A stretch of DNA of 40,262 nt, from NCBI GenBank assembly GCA_947302275.1, contig CAMYUW010000023.1:1-40262 (forward strand). The letters run 5' to 3'. Of the stretch, positions 1 through 7,120 are shown one piece after another. The DNA is from an uncultured Prevotellaceae bacterium. GTDB taxonomy: Bacteria > Bacteroidota > Bacteroidia > Bacteroidales > Muribaculaceae. The position numbers and the translations under genes were made by a program. The notes beneath the pieces were generated by a model, which was not told the DNA's origin, did not search any database, and worked only from the letters and a program-made list of their open reading frames with translations. Positions within the stretch are counted from its first letter, which is position 1, and each line of letters begins with the position of its first letter.

Positions 1-1643
1 AGATTGTCGCACTGCGTGAGCGCGACTACACCCAGAGCGAGAAATTTGATTATGCTCCTCTTGATTTTGAGGATGCTATGGATTCTTATGAGCGCGTGCT
101 GGACATCATCGGTGAGGTGTGCGGTGATATTATCGCCCCCAATGCCAAAGATGTTGACCTCGAGGGTCCGCACCACGAGAACGGCCGCGTGCGTTACGCT
201 AAGGGTACCGAAGTGAACCTCAAGGCGCTGAACCAGGCTGGATTGATGGGCATTACCTTGCCCCGCCAGTATGGTGGCCTGAACATGTCGTCGATTCCCT
301 ATATCATGGCTGCCGACATGGTGAGCCGTGCCGATGCTGGTTTTGTGAATGTTTGGGGCCTGCAGGATTGTGCTGAGACCATCAACGAGTTCGCTAGCGA
401 GGACCAGAAAGAGCGTTTCCTGCCCCGCACCTGCAAGGGCGAAACCCTGGCGATGGACCTGACCGAGCCCGATGCTGGTAGTGACTTGCAGTCTGTTATG
501 CTCAAGGCCACTCAGGACGAGGACGGTACTTGGCGTCTGAACGGCGTAAAGCGCTTTATCACCAACGGTGACGGTGACATTTCGCTTGTGCTTGCACGTA
601 GTGAGGAAGGCACCCGCGACGGCCGCGGTCTGTCGATGTTCATCTATGACAAGCGAGACGGCGGCATGACCGTTCGCCGCATCGAGGACAAGATGGGTAT
701 CCATGGCAGTCCCACGTGCGAACTGGTGTTCAAGAACGCCAAGGCCGAGTTGTGCGGTGACCGCAAGTTGGGCCTCATTAAGTATGTGATGTCACTGATG
801 AACGGTGCACGCCTGGGTATCGCAGCCCAGAGCGTCGGCGTGAGCGAGGCCGCCTATCAGGAGGCAATCGCATACGCCCGCAGCCGTGAGCAGTTTGGCA
901 AGGCTATCATCAATTTCCCTGCCGTGAGCGAGATGATTGCCAACATCAAGGCCAAGCTCGATGCTTCGCGCACCCTGCTGTATGAGTGCACCCGCTTTGT
1001 GGATATGTACAAGTCGTTGGAGGCCATCAGCCGCGAGCGCACCCTCGCCCCCGAGGAGCGCAAGACCATGAAGGCTTACAACCGCTTGGCCGATGCCTTC
1101 ACGCCGCTGGCCAAGGGCATGACGAGCGAATTCTGCAACCAGAATGCTTACGACTGCGTTCAGATTCACGGTGGTAGTGGTTTCATGCGTGATTATGCCT
1201 GCGAGCGCATCTACCGTGACGCCCGCATCACCAGCATCTATGAGGGCACAACCCAGTTGCAGGTGGTGGCAGCTATCCGCCACGTCACCACGGGCACTTA
1301 TCTGAATCAGATTAAGGAGTACGCCGCCCGCGAGTACAGCGAGGCCGTTGCTCCGATGAAGGCCAAGCTCGAAGCCATGACCGCCCTCTATGAGGAAACC
1401 TTCGCCAAGGTGCAGGCCGTCGAGAATCACGAGTATATCACCTTCCACGCACGTCGTCTGGTCGAGATGCTCGGCCACATCATCATGGGCTACCTGCTCA
1501 TTGGTGACGCCAGCAACGAGCCCGACTTGTTCATGGACAGCGCCAAGGTGTATGTTAACATGGGTGAAGCCGAGGTTGCACGCCACGCACGCTTCATCGG
1601 CGCCTTCAACCCTGCCGACCAGGCCGCCTACATGAGGAGTTAG
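1..1643 (+). CDS. acyl-CoA dehydrogenase, 5' end outside window
   Basis: The reading frame is open from the first bases of the window (in frame from base 3), so the start lies upstream; an internal ATG at 78 is not convincing as a start because clearly coding sequence precedes it. The protein is a flavin-dependent acyl-CoA dehydrogenase that oxidises acyl-CoA thioesters and passes electrons to electron transfer flavoprotein. Visible family marks are the FAD/substrate segment DLTEPDAGSDLQ, the loop RSREQFGKAI, the C-terminal GGSGFMRDY and the catalytic-region motif IYEGTTQLQ. About 140 residues follow that last motif, which fits the longer acyl-CoA dehydrogenases of Bacteroidetes with an extra C-terminal domain. 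Whether etfA/etfB lie upstream cannot be seen. Substrate chain length is not predictable here. Confidence 0.93.
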   Translation, partial: IVALRERDYTQSEKFDYAPLDFEDAMDSYERVLDIIGEVCGDIIAPNAKDVDLEGPHHENGRVRYAKGTEVNLKALNQAGLMGITLPRQYGGLNMSSIPYIMAADMVSRADAGFVNVWGLQDCAETINEFASEDQKERFLPRTCKGETLAMDLTEPDAGSDLQSVMLKATQDEDGTWRLNGVKRFITNGDGDISLVLARSEEGTRDGRGLSMFIYDKRDGGMTVRRIEDKMGIHGSPTCELVFKNAKAELCGDRKLGLIKYVMSLMNGARLGIAAQSVGVSEAAYQEAIAYARSREQFGKAIINFPAVSEMIANIKAKLDASRTLLYECTRFVDMYKSLEAISRERTLAPEERKTMKAYNRLADAFTPLAKGMTSEFCNQNAYDCVQIHGGSGFMRDYACERIYRDARITSIYEGTTQLQVVAAIRHVTTGTYLNQIKEYAAREYSEAVAPMKAKLEAMTALYEETFAKVQAVENHEYITFHARRLVEMLGHIIMGYLLIGDASNEPDLFMDSAKVYVNMGEAEVARHARFIGAFNPADQAAYMRS

Positions 1644-1656
1644 GAGTGAGGAGTTT
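1636..1656. repeat. short heptad repeat over the stop codon
   Basis: Three consecutive 7-base units, GGAGTTA, GGAGTGA and GGAGTTT, run across the stop codon of the acyl-CoA dehydrogenase (TAG at 1641-1643). The last sense codon lies inside the tract. It shares its period and AGT core with the longer tracts at 3124, 5068 and 14010. Confidence 0.55.
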
Positions 1657-1689
1657 CTTGACATTCCTCTTAGCTTCTTATCAATGATT

Positions 1690-1731
1690 ATCAGCCCTTG
1701 CCGAGATCGGCAGGGCTGATCTTTTTGTTTT
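1690..1731 (+). terminator. rho-independent terminator of acyl-CoA dehydrogenase
   Basis: The arm TCAGCCCTTGCC pairs with GGCAGGGCTGA (one bulged T) around a short loop and is followed by CTTTTTGTTTT. It lies 47 bases after the stop codon and before the promoter of the next gene. Confidence 0.85.
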
Positions 1732-1742
1732 GGAGGCAAATG

Positions 1743-1774
1743 TTGGATGATTTGGGAAAATGGTATATCTTTGC
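1743..1774 (+). promoter_or_regulatory. Bacteroidetes promoter of CDF transporter; leaderless or near-leaderless
   Basis: TTG at 1743-1745, a 20-base spacer and TATCTTTGC at 1766-1774 match the sigma-ABfr consensus TTG-N19/20-TAnnTTTG. The expected transcription start is near 1780-1782, at or next to the ATG at 1781. This rules out the in-frame ATG at 1760, which lies upstream of the -7 element. Confidence 0.75.
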
Positions 1775-1780
1775 GGCGTT

Positions 1781-2665
1781 ATGAATCGGGAGAAAGAGAT
1801 ATATAAGGTGACGTTGGTGGGCAGTGCCGGCAATGTGGCGCTGTTGACCTTCAAGTTCATTGCGGGTGTAATGGGCCACAGTTCGGCGATGATAGCCGAT
1901 GCCGTACACTCGCTCTCGGATTTCATCACCGATGTCATCGTGCTGGCCTTTGTCCATGTGAGCGCCAAGCCGCAGGACAAAGACCATGATTACGGCCACG
2001 GCAAGTATGAGACCTTCGCCACATTCATCATTGGTCTAGCGCTAATAGCAGCCGCTACGGGCATCATCGTCTCGGGTGTGGCCAAACTAGTTGATTGGGC
2101 AGGAGGCAAACAGCTCGCAGCACCAGGCTGGTTGGCTCTGGCTGCTGCCATCATCTCGATTCTTGTTAAGGAAATCCTTTATCGTTATACCGTCATCCGT
2201 GGTAAGAAACTTGACTCCCAAGCGCTGGTCGCCAATGCCTGGCATCATCGCAGTGATGCCCTTTCATCGATAGGCACAACTGTAGGTATCGGCGGCGCTA
2301 TTCTGCTGGGCAAGCGCTGGACGGTACTCGATCCGTTGGCATCGGTACTGGTGGGCGCGATGCTGGTTAAGGTGTCGATTGAGCTATTGAAATCAAGTAT
2401 TGGCGAACTCACGGAATCATCGCTTTCGGGCGAAATTGAGAAAGAGATTGAGGAAATCATCCGCTCGTTCCCTGACGTGAGCGAGCCTCATAACCTGCGC
2501 ACACGCCGCATAGGTAACCGTTTTGCTATCGAAGCCCACGTGCGTATGGACGGTAATGTGTCACTCACTGCTGCCCATGACCGCGCCACGGCCATCGAAC
2601 AGCGCATCAGGCAACGCTTCGGCAACCAGACCCACGTCACAATACACATGGAACCCACAAAGTGA
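1781..2665 (+). CDS. cation diffusion facilitator family metal transporter
   Basis: This 294-residue inner-membrane protein is a CDF efflux transporter that exports divalent metals (Zn, Fe, Mn or Co) in exchange for protons. The metal-site motif ADAVHSLSDF in TM2 and the matching HHRSDALSS in TM5 are present, and a hydrophilic C-terminal dimerisation/metal-sensing domain ends in HVTIHME. The length is typical. I chose ATG 1781 because an upstream in-frame ATG at 1760 lies ahead of the -7 promoter element; the transcript should therefore have almost no leader. It is convergent with the next gene, with only 33 bases between them. The metal specificity is not readable from sequence. Confidence 0.93.
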   Translation: MNREKEIYKVTLVGSAGNVALLTFKFIAGVMGHSSAMIADAVHSLSDFITDVIVLAFVHVSAKPQDKDHDYGHGKYETFATFIIGLALIAAATGIIVSGVAKLVDWAGGKQLAAPGWLALAAAIISILVKEILYRYTVIRGKKLDSQALVANAWHHRSDALSSIGTTVGIGGAILLGKRWTVLDPLASVLVGAMLVKVSIELLKSSIGELTESSLSGEIEKEIEEIIRSFPDVSEPHNLRTRRIGNRFAIEAHVRMDGNVSLTAAHDRATAIEQRIRQRFGNQTHVTIHMEPTK

Positions 2666-2698
2666 ACCCCACTAAACTGTAAACTTTAATCTACTATT

Positions 2699-3115
2699 TT
2701 AATGATCGGCGACTTCCTCCAGTTTGGCGAGGAAGGCGATACGTGCGCCCTGCAGCAAGGTGATGGCGCGGGGAACGATGTCACCCAGTTCGGGTGTGGT
2801 ATCGGCGAGGATTTCAAAGGCTACCCACACGCTGGTCTCCTTATGACCTTCCTCGTCTTCCATATCCATGGTATAGAGTTTCACCACTTTGATATTGCCG
2901 TTCACATCATTCATGGCGCGCAAGATCATGTCCTCGTTGTCCTCGGTGACGACAAAGATTGCAGGCATCATGAGCCTGAAGTATTGCTCATCTTCCTCAT
3001 CCTTGAAGAAAAGGAAATTTATGCCTTCCTTTTTAAACGCGATACCGAATGGGGTCTCGTGGGGGCGGAACCCTTCTTCGGCCAGATATTCTATCATCAG
3101 TTTGTTTAAGTCCAT
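2699..3115 (-). CDS. YbjN domain-containing protein
   Basis: This 138-residue acidic cytoplasmic protein resembles the YbjN/type III secretion chaperone-like fold family: alternating short strands (GIAFKKEGINFLFF, FRLMMPAIFVVTE) and helices, with no signal peptide or membrane segment. Function in this family is poorly known; E. coli YbjN has been linked to stress and motility regulation. The gene lies 102 bases downstream of the kinase-AAA+ gene on the same strand, and the gap is mostly a heptad repeat tract. It may belong to that cluster, though the tract could hold its own control. The assignment rests on overall pattern rather than a catalytic motif. Confidence 0.7.
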   Translation of the reverse strand: MDLNKLMIEYLAEEGFRPHETPFGIAFKKEGINFLFFKDEEDEQYFRLMMPAIFVVTEDNEDMILRAMNDVNGNIKVVKLYTMDMEDEEGHKETSVWVAFEILADTTPELGDIVPRAITLLQGARIAFLAKLEEVADH

Positions 3116-3123
3116 TGTATTTT

Positions 3124-3196
3124 AGTTGTGAGTTGTAAGTTTTGAGTTTTAAGTTTTAAGTTGTAAGTTTTAAGTTTTAAGTTGTAAGTTTTAAGT
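3124..3196. repeat. heptad tandem repeat, ten units of AGTTKTR
   Basis: Ten successive 7-base units (AGTTGTG, AGTTGTA, AGTTTTG, AGTTTTA and so on, then AGT) fill the gap between the kinase-AAA+ stop and the YbjN-like start at 3115. On the coding (minus) strand the unit reads TAAAACT. The same unit and phase occur upstream of recA at 14010-14053. The tract would form the 5' leader of the YbjN-like message. Confidence 0.9.
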
Positions 3197-3217
3197 GCGG
3201 TTGCTAACGCCTTATGT

Positions 3218-5062
3218 TTAAGGCTTAAAACCGACTTGGGGCAGGGCATTGGTGCGTGAAATGCCTTCCATCTTGTTGCGCATGTCCTCATATTCTTTCA
3301 GGAGGTCCTTGCTGATGGATGGCTTGATGCCCTCGATGGTCTTGATGAGGAGCTCCTGGGTGATATTCTCATGATTGAAGGCAGCAATGGTGGCAGCCTC
3401 GTTTACCACGTAGGCAATGTCGCTGGCTACATATCCGTCGGCTTTCTCGGCCAGTGCGTTGTTGTCAATCTCGTCACAGGGACGGTCCTTGAGGTACAAC
3501 TCGAACATCAGGCGGCGGGCTGTCAGGTCAGGCATGGGCACATACACCTGCTTGTCGATTCGACCTGTGCGCAACACGGCGGGATCCACCTTGTCGGGGC
3601 GGTTGCTCGTGGCAATCACAAAGATGCCTCGCTTGGAGCAGTTGTTCAGTTGGGAGAGGAACTCGTTGACCTCACCTGCCTGGTTGCTGCCCAGGTCGCC
3701 CGAACGGCTGGGGACGAAGGCGTCAAACTCGTCGAAGCAAAGTACCGAAGGCGCATTCTCTTCGGCTTTCTTGAACAGGTCTGCAATCTTCCCTTGTGAG
3801 CCGTGGATGTAGATAGAGCCCAGGTCGCTCGCCTTGACTAGGATGAAGTTGAAGCCAGTCTCCTCGGCAAACTTCTCGGCAAAGAAACTCTTGCCGCAGC
3901 CCGGAGGGCCATAAAGCAGCATGCCGTTAGGAGGGGTTAGTTTGTATTTCTCGGCCAGTTCCTTGTCCTGCAGAATCATGATGACACGCTTGCGGAGCAT
4001 TTCCTTTAGGTCATCCATGCCTGCAATGTCGGCAAAACCGTTGCCGCCTCCGCGCTTGATCTCAACGTCGGCACTTGTTTCGGCAGCGGCTTGGCTACGG
4101 TCGCTGTGACTGCTTCTGCTGCCAGATTCCTCGGCGTCGTTGGAGGCTGATTCCTGCTCGCGGCGTGCAAGGCGTTCGCGTATCTCTTGTGCCATGTCGC
4201 TGTCATCGTCCACCAGCAGGTCGTTGAGAATCTCGTCAACGCACTCATAGCGGTCAACGTAACTCAGTGACAGACCACAGGCCACAATGGCTTGCAGTTT
4301 CTCATCGTGGATGTCGTCAACATCGATTTCGCCCTGTTCGCTACGGGCCTTCTGCACAAGCCTGATTTTCTCTTTGCGGCTCATGCCAGGCTGGAATTCT
4401 ACTCCCCATGGAGCTTTGCCCGTCAGCATGGTGTAGAAGACACCGGTGGCAGCAAAGATGTCGTTGCGCTCGTCATACTTGCCCAGGAACGACTGCCCGC
4501 TGGCATAACGCGGATCCAGGTCGGCCGTGTCAAACGGGGCATTGCCCATGAAGCGTGATGAGACATGGCCCATGTCGATAAGCTCGGCAGTGCCACGCGT
4601 CTTTTTACTCAGCATCACATTGGTGGGGTTGATGTCGTTGTGCAACAATACCCCGGGACGCTCGTGCAAGTACTGCAGACCTTGCAGCATCTCGATGAAA
4701 ATCCTGACGGCAGCCTTCTGCTCGAGTTTGTTCTTTTTCTTGCGCTGGAGCATTTCGCTCAAGAGTTCTCCACTGAAGTAGGTTTCCACCATGTATCGGC
4801 ATTCGCCGGCCTCGTCATTATATACACCGTCGGCAATGTAGCTCACGATATTCTTGTGTTGCAACTGGCGGCAGGCGGCGATTTCGGCCACCTCACCATC
4901 GTGTATCAACTTGTCGGGCGTGTTCTTGAGGCGGTAAATCTTCAGGAAGTAGGGATTGCCGCTCTCGTCCTCTACACGGTAGCTCTCGGCATAGGCGTTT
5001 TCCTTGATGAGGTAAACGACATGCCAGCGGTTATCGATGGGTTGTCCTTGTTTGAGTATCAT
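3218..5062 (-). CDS. protein kinase-like domain fused to AAA+ ATPase
   Basis: This 614-residue cytoplasmic protein has two enzyme domains. Residues about 1-285 form a Ser/Thr kinase fold: candidate ATP lysine K41 (FLKIY), catalytic-loop HNDINPTN with D143 and N148, DMG at 163-165 in place of DFG, and DPRYASGQ in the activation segment. The glycine-rich loop is degenerate. Residues 286-340 are a charged, Ser-rich linker. Residues 341-590 form a classic AAA+ module: Walker A GPPGCGKS (385-392), Walker B LCFDEFD with D444/E445, sensor-1 ATSN and LRTGRID with candidate arginine fingers R498/R501, followed by a lid. The AAA part resembles Cdc48/FtsH-type ATPases, but no protease domain is present. 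The start ATG overlaps the BT_3928-like stop by 4 bases, so the two are translationally coupled. Partner and substrate are unknown. Confidence 0.88.
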   Translation of the reverse strand: MILKQGQPIDNRWHVVYLIKENAYAESYRVEDESGNPYFLKIYRLKNTPDKLIHDGEVAEIAACRQLQHKNIVSYIADGVYNDEAGECRYMVETYFSGELLSEMLQRKKKNKLEQKAAVRIFIEMLQGLQYLHERPGVLLHNDINPTNVMLSKKTRGTAELIDMGHVSSRFMGNAPFDTADLDPRYASGQSFLGKYDERNDIFAATGVFYTMLTGKAPWGVEFQPGMSRKEKIRLVQKARSEQGEIDVDDIHDEKLQAIVACGLSLSYVDRYECVDEILNDLLVDDDSDMAQEIRERLARREQESASNDAEESGSRSSHSDRSQAAAETSADVEIKRGGGNGFADIAGMDDLKEMLRKRVIMILQDKELAEKYKLTPPNGMLLYGPPGCGKSFFAEKFAEETGFNFILVKASDLGSIYIHGSQGKIADLFKKAEENAPSVLCFDEFDAFVPSRSGDLGSNQAGEVNEFLSQLNNCSKRGIFVIATSNRPDKVDPAVLRTGRIDKQVYVPMPDLTARRLMFELYLKDRPCDEIDNNALAEKADGYVASDIAYVVNEAATIAAFNHENITQELLIKTIEGIKPSISKDLLKEYEDMRNKMEGISRTNALPQVGFKP

Positions 5063-6396
5063 ATATTAGTTTCTGGTTTTTGGTTGCTAGTTGGTTGTTT
5101 TTTCTTGAAAAAGAGTTGCCAGAGCACCAATGGGGTGCGGTTAATCAGGAGCAGGGCGAGCATGGCACCCATGTAAACAAGCATCAGGTTAGTCAGGATG
5201 CTATCGGCGTCATAGTCTTTGCCCAGATCGCTCAACTCGATGGGCTGTTCTACATCATTGAGTGACGAAAGGGTGCGTTTCCACTTGATGATGCCGTCTT
5301 CGAGATAGACCACGGCAGGGTTGCCACGGGCCAACATCTTGAGTTCGCTGTCATCCATGTTGTAGATGGGATAACTGGCCATCGACAGGTCCCGCCATGT
5401 CTCGATTTCCTGTGACGAGGCGGGAGTGATGCCTATGACATCGGCATTGGCTACAAGTGCGGCATCGTTGAGCTCGTTGAGGGCATAAGAGTTGATAACC
5501 CCCACCTTAGGCAACTCGGGGAAAAGCAGCAGGACGGTGCGATGGCTGTCGCCCAGCACATCGATAGTGACGTCATTGCCATCCTCGTCGAGCAGGGCAA
5601 TGCCATTGTCGTTAGCACCATTCTGCATGATGACTTTGCCGCGTGGGCGGCGGGCGTGGAAGCGGGTCACATATTCCCAACCGTCATCCTCGTCAGGCAG
5701 GCTGTCGATGGTGAACTCATGTTCCTGGCCATCCTTGCTGTAAACAAAGATGAAGTCGTCCTCATTGTCCTCGCTGTCCTCGACCGTGGCCGATGACACC
5801 AACCGTGTGCCCTCAGGGTAGGGACGGTAGTCGATGAGTGGCTGGGTGAAATAGCCATAGTAGGCTACGGCCATCACCAGTGCAAACGACAAAGCGGTAA
5901 CCACCCAGTGCACTGCTGGACCATAGACGCTTCTCAACGACGTGTTAAACGCCAGCAGGTAGATGGTGCCCAGCAGCAGTAGCAGGTTTTTGCCGAATGT
6001 CGCCCAGTTGCTCAGATGCAGGGCGTCGCCAAAGCAGCCGCAATCTTTCACGGCCCCAGTCACGGCAATCCATAGTGTCAATGGTGTCATTACCAGCAGC
6101 AGTACCAGAGCGACGATGGGCGCGCTGTGCCGATAGGCTCCCACGACGATGTTCACGCCTGTGAAAAATTCCACCGCTGCCAGAGCTACGGCAAAGAGCA
6201 GCGCCATGCCGGTCCACTCGGTCAATCCCAGGGCATTCAGGTAGTCGGTAATCTTGTAGCAGGTCCCCCAAGGGTCAATGGCCTTGGTGAATCCTGAAAA
6301 GACGAACACTCCGCCCACAGTGAGGCGCATGAGCATCGTCATGAACAGGCACCATTTCTCGCCCTTGACCGCATTGATGATGGCTTTGAGGGTCAT
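5059..6396 (-). CDS. BT_3928-family DoxX/MauE-like membrane protein
   Basis: This 445-residue protein carries an N-terminal MauE/DoxX-like membrane domain of about four segments. It includes FSGFTKAIDPWGTCYK and the cysteine motif DCGCFGD typical of MauE-type redox membrane proteins. A periplasmic region of about 230 residues follows (thioredoxin-like pattern LLLFPELPKVG...ITPAS but no CxxC), then a C-terminal membrane segment. The family is conserved in Bacteroidales next to DUF1599, as here. I chose ATG 6396, 10 bases after the DUF1599 stop; the longer in-frame ORF would overlap DUF1599. The C-terminal tail is encoded in a heptad repeat tract (5068-5102). Likely role: membrane redox or quinone-linked function; unproven. 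Confidence 0.8.
   Translation of the reverse strand: MTLKAIINAVKGEKWCLFMTMLMRLTVGGVFVFSGFTKAIDPWGTCYKITDYLNALGLTEWTGMALLFAVALAAVEFFTGVNIVVGAYRHSAPIVALVLLLVMTPLTLWIAVTGAVKDCGCFGDALHLSNWATFGKNLLLLLGTIYLLAFNTSLRSVYGPAVHWVVTALSFALVMAVAYYGYFTQPLIDYRPYPEGTRLVSSATVEDSEDNEDDFIFVYSKDGQEHEFTIDSLPDEDDGWEYVTRFHARRPRGKVIMQNGANDNGIALLDEDGNDVTIDVLGDSHRTVLLLFPELPKVGVINSYALNELNDAALVANADVIGITPASSQEIETWRDLSMASYPIYNMDDSELKMLARGNPAVVYLEDGIIKWKRTLSSLNDVEQPIELSDLGKDYDADSILTNLMLVYMGAMLALLLINRTPLVLWQLFFKKKQPTSNQKPETNI
5068..5102. repeat. degenerate heptad repeat inside a gene end
   Basis: Five successive 7-base units (AGTTTCT, GGTTTTT, GGTTGCT, AGTTGGT, TGTTTTT) lie within the last codons of the BT_3928-like gene, just upstream of the kinase-AAA+ start at 5062. 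The period matches the tracts at 3124 and 14010, with more divergence. It encodes the tail ending in NQKPETNI. Confidence 0.5.
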
Positions 6397-6406
6397 GTCG
6401 GGGTCT

Positions 6407-6958
6407 TTAGTCGTTAACGTTACCCTCGTTGTGCTTGATGAGGGCAAACACGCTGTAGTTGATCATGTCTTGATAGTTGGCGTCGATGCCCTCGCTCACC
6501 AGCGTAGCACCGCCATGGTTCTCGATTTCCTTGGTCCGCTGGATCTTGGTGAGAATCAGGTCGGTATAGCTCGAGATGCGCATGTCGCGCCATGCCTCGC
6601 CATAGTCGGTGTTCTTGGCAATCATCAGATTCTTGGTCTCGGTAATGAGCTTGTCATAGAGCTCCAAGGCGTGTTCGCTTGTGATATCCACCGTGTCGCT
6701 ATAGCCCAGTTGCAACTGGATCAAGCCGATAACGCCATAATTGATGATGCCGATGAATTCGGGCCAGATGCCTTCGCCCACCTTGGTCTCGCCATTGAGT
6801 TCAAGGGTGCGGATGCGCTTAGCCTTGATGAAGATCTGGTCGGTAACCGAGCGCGGCCTGAGGATGCGCCACGAGGGACCGTAATCCTTCATTTTGTTGA
6901 TGAACAGTTCGCGGCACTGGGCAATCACCTCGTCATATTGTTTGCTGGTCTCTTGCAT
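6407..6958 (-). CDS. DUF1599 domain protein (two tandem copies)
   Basis: This 183-residue cytoplasmic protein is made of two related halves. KMKDYGPSWRILRPRSVTDQ and KNTDYGEAWRDMRISSYTDL occupy the same place in each half, and both are followed by an INYGVIGLIQ / INYSVFALIK helix. This is the DUF1599 family, which I recall being described as a nucleotide-modification-associated domain; the biochemical role is not established. I chose ATG 6958 (MQETSKQ) because a longer ORF starting at 7012 would read through the promoter at 6991-6998. It is the first gene of a tight minus-strand group with the BT_3928-like protein and the kinase-AAA+ fusion. Confidence 0.85.
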   Translation of the reverse strand: MQETSKQYDEVIAQCRELFINKMKDYGPSWRILRPRSVTDQIFIKAKRIRTLELNGETKVGEGIWPEFIGIINYGVIGLIQLQLGYSDTVDITSEHALELYDKLITETKNLMIAKNTDYGEAWRDMRISSYTDLILTKIQRTKEIENHGGATLVSEGIDANYQDMINYSVFALIKHNEGNVND

Positions 6959-6990
6959 ATTGAGTGAAGTTGAATCATTGTTTAAACCTA

Positions 6991-7017
6991 CAAAGATAAT
7001 GCTTTTCCCCATGCCAA
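6991..7017 (-). promoter_or_regulatory. promoter of the DUF1599-BT_3928-kinase/AAA cluster
   Basis: On the minus strand TATCTTTG (6998-6991) is a perfect -7 element, with TTG at 7017-7015 upstream (16-base spacer, shorter than usual). Expected transcription start is near 6984, about 26 bases before the ATG at 6958. Confidence 0.6.
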
Positions 7018-7059
7018 TCCATGCTTGTGCCGTTTTTTTTCACCAACAATTACAAAACA

Positions 7060-7094
7060 GCGGCCGCACCCGTGTAGTAGATGGGTGCGGCCGC
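7060..7094 (-). terminator. terminator of the giant secreted protein gene
   Basis: GCGGCCGCACCC and GGGTGCGGCCGC form a perfect 12-bp stem around an 11-base loop, followed on the minus strand by TGTTTTG. It lies 27 bases after the stop of the 1846-residue gene. Each arm contains a GCGGCCGC octamer. Confidence 0.8.
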
Positions 7095-7120
7095 GTGATT
7101 AGTGTCTGTAGTTGCGATGA

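Noticed and set aside
792..1739. 315-codon minus-strand open frame over the acyl-CoA dehydrogenase
   Set aside because: Antisense to a gene with clear family motifs; it also runs through the terminator and has no recognisable domain.
3124..3196. Tandem repeats considered as an iteron origin or CRISPR
   Set aside because: The units are 7 bp, degenerate and low-complexity, with no rep gene or DnaA-box cluster nearby.
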